Part shown: piece after piece, positions 6,525 to 9,578 of the stretch
Position numbering within the stretch: the stretch's first letter is position 1
Layout of the letters: each line of letters begins with the position of its first letter
Source of the DNA: Eubacterium sp.
Lineage (GTDB): Bacteria > Bacillota > Clostridia > Lachnospirales > Lachnospiraceae
Direction of reading: 5' to 3'
Assembly: GCA_021442545.1 (NCBI GenBank)
Contig: JABUSX010000280.1
Span: 1-9,578, forward strand
DNA: 9,578 bases
Made by a program: the position numbers and the translations under genes
The notes under the pieces: model-generated
The model's database searches: none
Told to the model about the DNA's origin: nothing
The model's input: only the letters and a program-made list of their open reading frames with translations

Positions 6525-8075
6525 ATGTCAAACAAAAAACCGACCGTACTCATGATCCTGGACGGATTCGGAGAGAATCCGTCGAACGAACATAATGCCA
6601 TTGCACTGGCAGAGACACCGAATATTGACCGTTTAAAGGCAGAGTGCCCCTATGTACAGGGCAATGCAAGCGGACTGGCTGTCGGTCTTCCGGACGGACA
6701 GATGGGCAATTCGGAAGTCGGCCATATGAATATGGGAGCCGGCCGGGTTGTGTACCAGGATCTGACCCGGATCACGAAGGCAATCGAAGACGGAGACTTT
6801 TTTGAAAACGCAGAATTGAAGATGGCCATGGAGCGCGTAAAAGAAAAGGGAACGTCCCTGCATCTTTTCGGACTGCTGTCGGACGGCGGCGTTCACAGCC
6901 ACAATACGCATCTTTACGCGCTGCTTGAGATGGCGAAGCGCGAAGGGCTCGAAAAAGTATATGTTCACTGTTTCATGGACGGACGGGATACGCCTCCTGC
7001 CTCCGGCAAAGAGTATGTGGCCGAGCTCGTGGAAAAAATGAAAGAAATCGGTGTCGGACAGATCGGCGTGATCTCCGGAAGATATTACGCAATGGATCGG
7101 GATAACCGCTGGGACCGCGAAGAAAAGGCATATATGGCTCTGACAAAAGGAGAAGGTGCAGACGGCGGAACGGATCCCGTGGCGGCGATGCAGGCTTCTT
7201 ACGATGCGGGTGTAAACGATGAGTTCGTTCTTCCGACGGTCATGAAGAAGGAAGACGGAACACCTGTCACCGTGATCTCCGACGGGGATGCGGTCATCTT
7301 TTATAACTTCAGACCGGACAGAGCCCGCGAGATTACACGTGCTTTCTGTGATCCGGATTTTGCCGGTTTTGAAAGAAAGCAGCTCAAGGATCTGACCTAT
7401 GTCTGCTTTAAGGATTATGATGAGACGATCCCCAATAAATATGTTGCCTTCAAAAAAGAAAAGATCGTGAATACGTTCGGTGAATATCTGGCAGCACATA
7501 AGATGAAGCAGGCCAGAATCGCGGAAACGGAAAAATATGCACATGTGACATTCTTCTTCAACGGAGGCGTTGAGGAACCGAACGAGGGCGAAGACAGAAT
7601 CCTCGTTAATTCTCCGAAGGTTGCAACCTATGATCTGCAGCCGGAGATGAGCGCTTATGAAGTCTGCGATAAGTTTTGTGAAGCGGTTCGTTCCGGTGTG
7701 TATGATGTGATCATCATCAATTTTGCAAATCCGGATATGGTCGGTCATACGGGTGTGGAAGGCGCTGCAGTCAAAGCGATTGAGGCGGTGGACACCTGTG
7801 TGGGCAGGGCCTGTGAAGCGATCAGAGAAGCCGGCGGGCAGATGTTCCTCTGTGCCGATCACGGTAATTCGGAATACATGGTCGATGAAAAGACCGGAGA
7901 ACCCTTCACGGCGCATACGACAAATCCTGTACCGTTCATCCTGTTCAATGCAGATCCTTCATGGAAACTGGCAGAAGGGGGACGCCTCTGTGACATCGTT
8001 CCGACTCTGATCGATATGATGGGAATGGAACAGCCGGCTGAGATGACAGGACATTCTCTTCTGATCAGAGAATGA
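6525..8075 (+). CDS. gpmI: 2,3-bisphosphoglycerate-independent phosphoglycerate mutase
   Basis: This enzyme interconverts 3-phosphoglycerate and 2-phosphoglycerate in glycolysis and gluconeogenesis, in the cytosol, through a phosphoserine intermediate and two manganese ions. The 516-residue length is normal for the family. The alkaline-phosphatase-like domain starts with LMILDGFGEN (metal ligand Asp13). The catalytic serine is Ser63 in GQMGNSEVGHMNMGAGR. The phosphotransferase domain contains HCFMDGRDTPP, SGRYYAMDRDNRWDRE and NFRPDRARE. The second metal-binding block at the C-terminal side is NFANPDMVGHTG and CADHGNSEYM, followed by AHTTNPVPF. All key residues appear intact. GGAGG at 6516-6520, 4 nt before the ATG, fixes the start. 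In related Clostridia gpmI commonly follows tpiA in a glycolytic cluster; here an amino-acid importer is upstream instead. Confidence 0.97.
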   Translation: MSNKKPTVLMILDGFGENPSNEHNAIALAETPNIDRLKAECPYVQGNASGLAVGLPDGQMGNSEVGHMNMGAGRVVYQDLTRITKAIEDGDFFENAELKMAMERVKEKGTSLHLFGLLSDGGVHSHNTHLYALLEMAKREGLEKVYVHCFMDGRDTPPASGKEYVAELVEKMKEIGVGQIGVISGRYYAMDRDNRWDREEKAYMALTKGEGADGGTDPVAAMQASYDAGVNDEFVLPTVMKKEDGTPVTVISDGDAVIFYNFRPDRAREITRAFCDPDFAGFERKQLKDLTYVCFKDYDETIPNKYVAFKKEKIVNTFGEYLAAHKMKQARIAETEKYAHVTFFFNGGVEEPNEGEDRILVNSPKVATYDLQPEMSAYEVCDKFCEAVRSGVYDVIIINFANPDMVGHTGVEGAAVKAIEAVDTCVGRACEAIREAGGQMFLCADHGNSEYMVDEKTGEPFTAHTTNPVPFILFNADPSWKLAEGGRLCDIVPTLIDMMGMEQPAEMTGHSLLIRE

Positions 8076-8184
8076 GCTTCTGATCATACGAAAAACAGAC
8101 CGGTATCTTCGGGAAAAGGGCGATCTGTTTACAAAAGATTCTTTTAAAAGGGCAGGATCGTCTGTGGTATATTGTATTTGCCTG

Positions 8185-8213
8185 TTGAATTACAAATCTG
8201 TCTGTGGTAAGAT
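8185..8213 (+). promoter_or_regulatory. Extended -10 promoter of secG
   Basis: TTGAAT (8185-8190) and TAAGAT (8208-8213) are 17 nt apart, with the TGG of an extended -10 just before TAAGAT. Transcription would start near 8220, about 27 nt before the GTG start. The ten-mer GTCTGTGGTA that carries the extended -10 (8200-8209) is repeated exactly at 8160-8169, where it runs into TATATT, so a second, upstream promoter is possible. Confidence 0.65.
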
Positions 8214-8246
8214 AGTTGCCGTTGAATAGAATGTCGGAGGTTTGCC

Positions 8247-8495
8247 GTGAGTGCATTACGTATTTTTTTAACAATTCTGTTTATTGCTGACTGTGTTGCA
8301 ATGGTTGTGCTGATTCTGATGCAGCAGGGGAAAACAGAGGGCCTGGGAGCGCTGGCCGGTATGAGTTCATCGAATGATAATACATACTGGAGCAAGAACA
8401 AGGGTCGTTCGCAGGAAGGACGGCTGGTCACAATCACAAGGATTCTGGCGATCGTGTTCGTTGCGCTCGCACTTATACTGAATACGGGAATTTGA
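8247..8495 (+). CDS. secG: Preprotein translocase subunit SecG
   Basis: SecG is a small membrane subunit that joins SecY and SecE in the protein-export channel. The 82-residue protein has the family pattern: a first membrane helix (about 4-26, LRIFLTILFIADCVAMVVLI) ending in the conserved LMQQGKTEGLGALAG, a polar loop with the Clostridia-like NTYWSKNKGRSQEGRL, and a second helix (about 61-79). The start is GTG; CGGAGG at 8235-8240, 6 nt upstream, supports it and no nearby ATG fits. It has its own extended -10 promoter and so is not solely dependent on gpmI transcription. In many Clostridia rnr and smpB follow; here rnr is missing. Confidence 0.93.
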   Translation: MSALRIFLTILFIADCVAMVVLILMQQGKTEGLGALAGMSSSNDNTYWSKNKGRSQEGRLVTITRILAIVFVALALILNTGI

Positions 8496-8511
8496 GTTTT
8501 CGTATCATTCA

Positions 8512-8553
8512 GACAGAACAGGCCGCTGCAGCTGCGCAGCGGCCTGTTCTGTC
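8512..8553 (+). repeat. Perfect 17-bp hairpin between secG and smpB
   Basis: The arm 8512-8528 (GACAGAACAGGCCGCTG) is an exact reverse complement of 8537-8553, with an 8-nt loop. The stem is GC-rich and very stable, yet no T-run follows on either strand, so it does not meet the usual intrinsic terminator pattern. It may be an RNase III processing site, a partial terminator, or a remnant of one. It lies where rnr is often found. Confidence 0.7.
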
Positions 8554-8588
8554 CGATTGGTAAGGAAATACTTAAGAGGAAACGAGAA

Positions 8589-9062
8589 ATGGCAAAGGAA
8601 AAGGGCCAGCGCCTGATTGCAAACAACAAAAAGGCTTATCATGATTATTTCATTGAAGAAAAGATCGAAGCCGGAATCGAACTTGTAGGTACGGAAGTGA
8701 AATCCTGCCGTATGGGCAAATGTTCGATCAAGGAAGCCTTTATCCGGGTGGAACGTGGTGAAATGTTTGTATACGGCATGCATATCAGTCCGTACGAAAA
8801 GGGGAATATTTTCAACCGTGATCCGCTTCGGGTCCGGAAACTACTTCTTCACAAGAGTGAAATCCGGAAGCTGGAAGGACAGGTCGCACAGAAAGGCTAT
8901 ACACTCGTCCCTCTGACTGTCCACTTTTCCAATTCAAGGATCAAGGTGGATATCGGTCTTGCAAAAGGGAAAAAGCTCTTCGATAAACGCCAGAGTATCG
9001 CGAAAAAGGATATGCGGCGTGAAGCGGAGAGAGAGTTCAAGCAGACGGGAATACGTGTGTAA
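8589..9062 (+). CDS. smpB: SsrA-binding protein SmpB
   Basis: SmpB binds tmRNA and places its tRNA-like end in the A site of ribosomes stalled on broken messages. The 157-residue length is typical. The beta-barrel begins with NNKKAYHDYFIEEKIEAGIE and contains the hallmark LVGTEVKSCRMGKCSIKEAF; NIFNRDPLRVRKLLLHKSEI and PLTVHFSNSRIKVDIGLAKG follow. The basic C-terminal tail KKLFDKRQSIAKKDMRREAE, which enters the mRNA channel, is complete. AAGAGGA at 8574-8580, 8 nt before the ATG, serves as ribosome binding site. The partner RNA gene ssrA lies immediately downstream, as in many Firmicutes. Confidence 0.97.
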   Translation: MAKEKGQRLIANNKKAYHDYFIEEKIEAGIELVGTEVKSCRMGKCSIKEAFIRVERGEMFVYGMHISPYEKGNIFNRDPLRVRKLLLHKSEIRKLEGQVAQKGYTLVPLTVHFSNSRIKVDIGLAKGKKLFDKRQSIAKKDMRREAEREFKQTGIRV

Positions 9063-9104
9063 CTGTTTTGCGGAAACGTTGATACGGTAGATTTTTAACT
9101 GAGA

Positions 9105-9126
9105 CAGATATATAATAAGATATCTG
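9105..9126 (+). promoter_or_regulatory. ssrA promoter -10 within a perfect dyad
   Basis: TATAAT at 9111-9116 is the best -10 before ssrA; I see no good -35 at the right distance. The element is enclosed by CAGATAT (9105-9111) and ATATCTG (9120-9126), a perfect 7-bp inverted repeat. Transcription from here would leave about 50 nt of 5' precursor, which RNase P would remove to form the mature tmRNA end. Confidence 0.4.
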
Positions 9127-9172
9127 CTCCGGCACATACATTGCAGTAACAAAAGGGCACCCCATTATATTC

Positions 9173-9524
9173 GGGCCAGTACTGGTTTCGACGGGGATCT
9201 TGAAGTTTGGGAAGCCATCCGCGGACTCCGGGACCGCGCAATAACCTGGAAATTAAAATTAAACGCAGACGAAAAATCGTTCATGCCCGCTGCCGCCTGA
9301 GGCAGCTGTCTGACCCGGAGGTTCCCGTGCCTGCGGCGAAGGCATCATCCTAAGACGGGGAACGTTTTTATCAAAGCTTTGAGATAAAAAACGATTTTAT
9401 GAAGCTACCGGGACCGCCGACCTGCCGATCGGAAAGCGGTCCGGGGAATCTGTTCAGACCGGCTGTGATGGAAGAAGCCAACCGGATAGGTTTTCGGACG
9501 CGGGTTCGATTCCCGCCTGGTCCA
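9173..9524 (+). ncRNA. ssrA: Transfer-messenger RNA (tmRNA)
   Basis: tmRNA rescues stalled ribosomes together with SmpB and tags the unfinished protein for proteolysis. The acceptor stem forms from GGGCCAG (9173-9179) and CTGGTCC (9517-9523), including the G3-U70 wobble pair that marks alanine identity. The T arm is 9500-9516 (GCGGG, TTCGATT, CCCGC). The conserved GGTTTCGACGGGG near the 5' end is present. The tag reading frame is followed by helix GCTGCC/GGCAGC around the stop codon, as usual. Pseudoknots are visible: CCCGT/ACGGG (9324-9328/9355-9359) interleaved with GCCT/AGGC (9329-9332/9340-9343), a CGTTTTTATC/GATAAAAAACG stem near 9364-9394, and GGACCGC/GCGGTCC near 9411-9442. The discriminator is A9524; the following CTT shows that the CCA end is not encoded and must be added. 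Confidence 0.95.
9265..9300 (+). other. tmRNA proteolysis-tag reading frame
   Basis: Translation resumes at GCA (9265) after the A-rich stretch ending TTAAAC and stops at TGA (9298-9300). The encoded tag is ADEKSFMPAAA, preceded in the product by the alanine carried by the tmRNA itself. It ends in AAA rather than the LAA found in the best-known tags. The stop codon sits in the loop of the GCTGCC/GGCAGC helix. Confidence 0.85.
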
Positions 9525-9535
9525 CTTACGAGATT

Positions 9536-9577
9536 GATCCGTGAAGATTGTATATTCTTTACGGATCCGTTTTTTTT
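9536..9577 (+). terminator. Intrinsic terminator of ssrA
   Basis: GATCCGTGAAGA (9536-9547) pairs with TCTTTACGGATC (9556-9567) over 12 positions, one of them a G-U pair, around an 8-nt loop. Two bases later comes a run of eight T's (9570-9577). It lies 11 nt after the mature tmRNA end. Confidence 0.93.
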
Positions 9578-9578
9578 C

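Noticed and set aside
6633..7916. 427-codon open frame on the minus strand opposite gpmI
   Set aside because: It is antisense to an intact gpmI, its translation is rich in His, Arg and Ile without domain pattern, and it has no ribosome binding site. It is a shadow frame.
8093..8130. AAACAGA/TCTGTTT inverted repeat after gpmI, considered as a terminator
   Set aside because: Stem of only 7 AT-rich pairs with a 24-nt loop and no following T-run.
9141..9171. TTGCAG and TATATT just before the tmRNA 5' end, considered as the ssrA promoter
   Set aside because: Spacing is 19 nt and transcription would start inside the mature tmRNA, after base 9173.

Overview
The window looks like ordinary chromosome from an anaerobic, low-to-medium GC Firmicute, most likely a gut Clostridium of the Lachnospiraceae type. 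Reasons: strong AAGGAGG-type ribosome binding sites, SecG and SmpB sequences of Clostridia character, the gpmI-secG-smpB-ssrA gene order, a PucR-like regulator, and an Fe-S flavin enoate reductase. The taxon is an inference from memory, not from a search.

Left part (1-3260): a PucR/CdaR-like transcription regulator on the minus strand runs off the left edge. It is transcribed divergently from a 645-residue reductase of the 2,4-dienoyl-CoA reductase/Old Yellow Enzyme type (FMN barrel, 4Fe-4S cluster, FAD/NAD(P)H domains). The two promoters lie back to back. A perfect dyad, TTATCA-CAT-TGATAA, overlaps both -35 regions and is a plausible operator. The reductase gene ends in a strong intrinsic terminator.

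Middle (3300-6383): a small FMN split-barrel (PPOX-like) protein with its own promoter comes first. A polar amino-acid ABC importer operon follows: binding protein, permease, ATPase. Its 5' leader of about 150 nt can form mutually exclusive helices. A 12-bp inverted repeat separates the binding-protein gene from the permease gene. The permease and ATPase genes overlap by 38 bp. The binding protein has a signal peptide whose lipobox-like LVG is followed by Phe instead of Cys.

Right part (6384-9578): gpmI (glycolytic phosphoglycerate mutase), secG (Sec translocon subunit), smpB and ssrA (trans-translation), closed by an intrinsic terminator at the window end. The RNase R gene often found between secG and smpB is absent; the gap holds a perfect 17-bp hairpin. 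The tmRNA tag reads ADEKSFMPAAA, ending in AAA rather than the usual LAA.

No CRISPR array, insertion sequence, prophage or ordinary tRNA was seen. No clearly undescribed multi-gene system is present. The best leads are the regulator/reductase pair of unknown substrate, the importer leader RNA, the missing lipobox cysteine, and the tmRNA tag.
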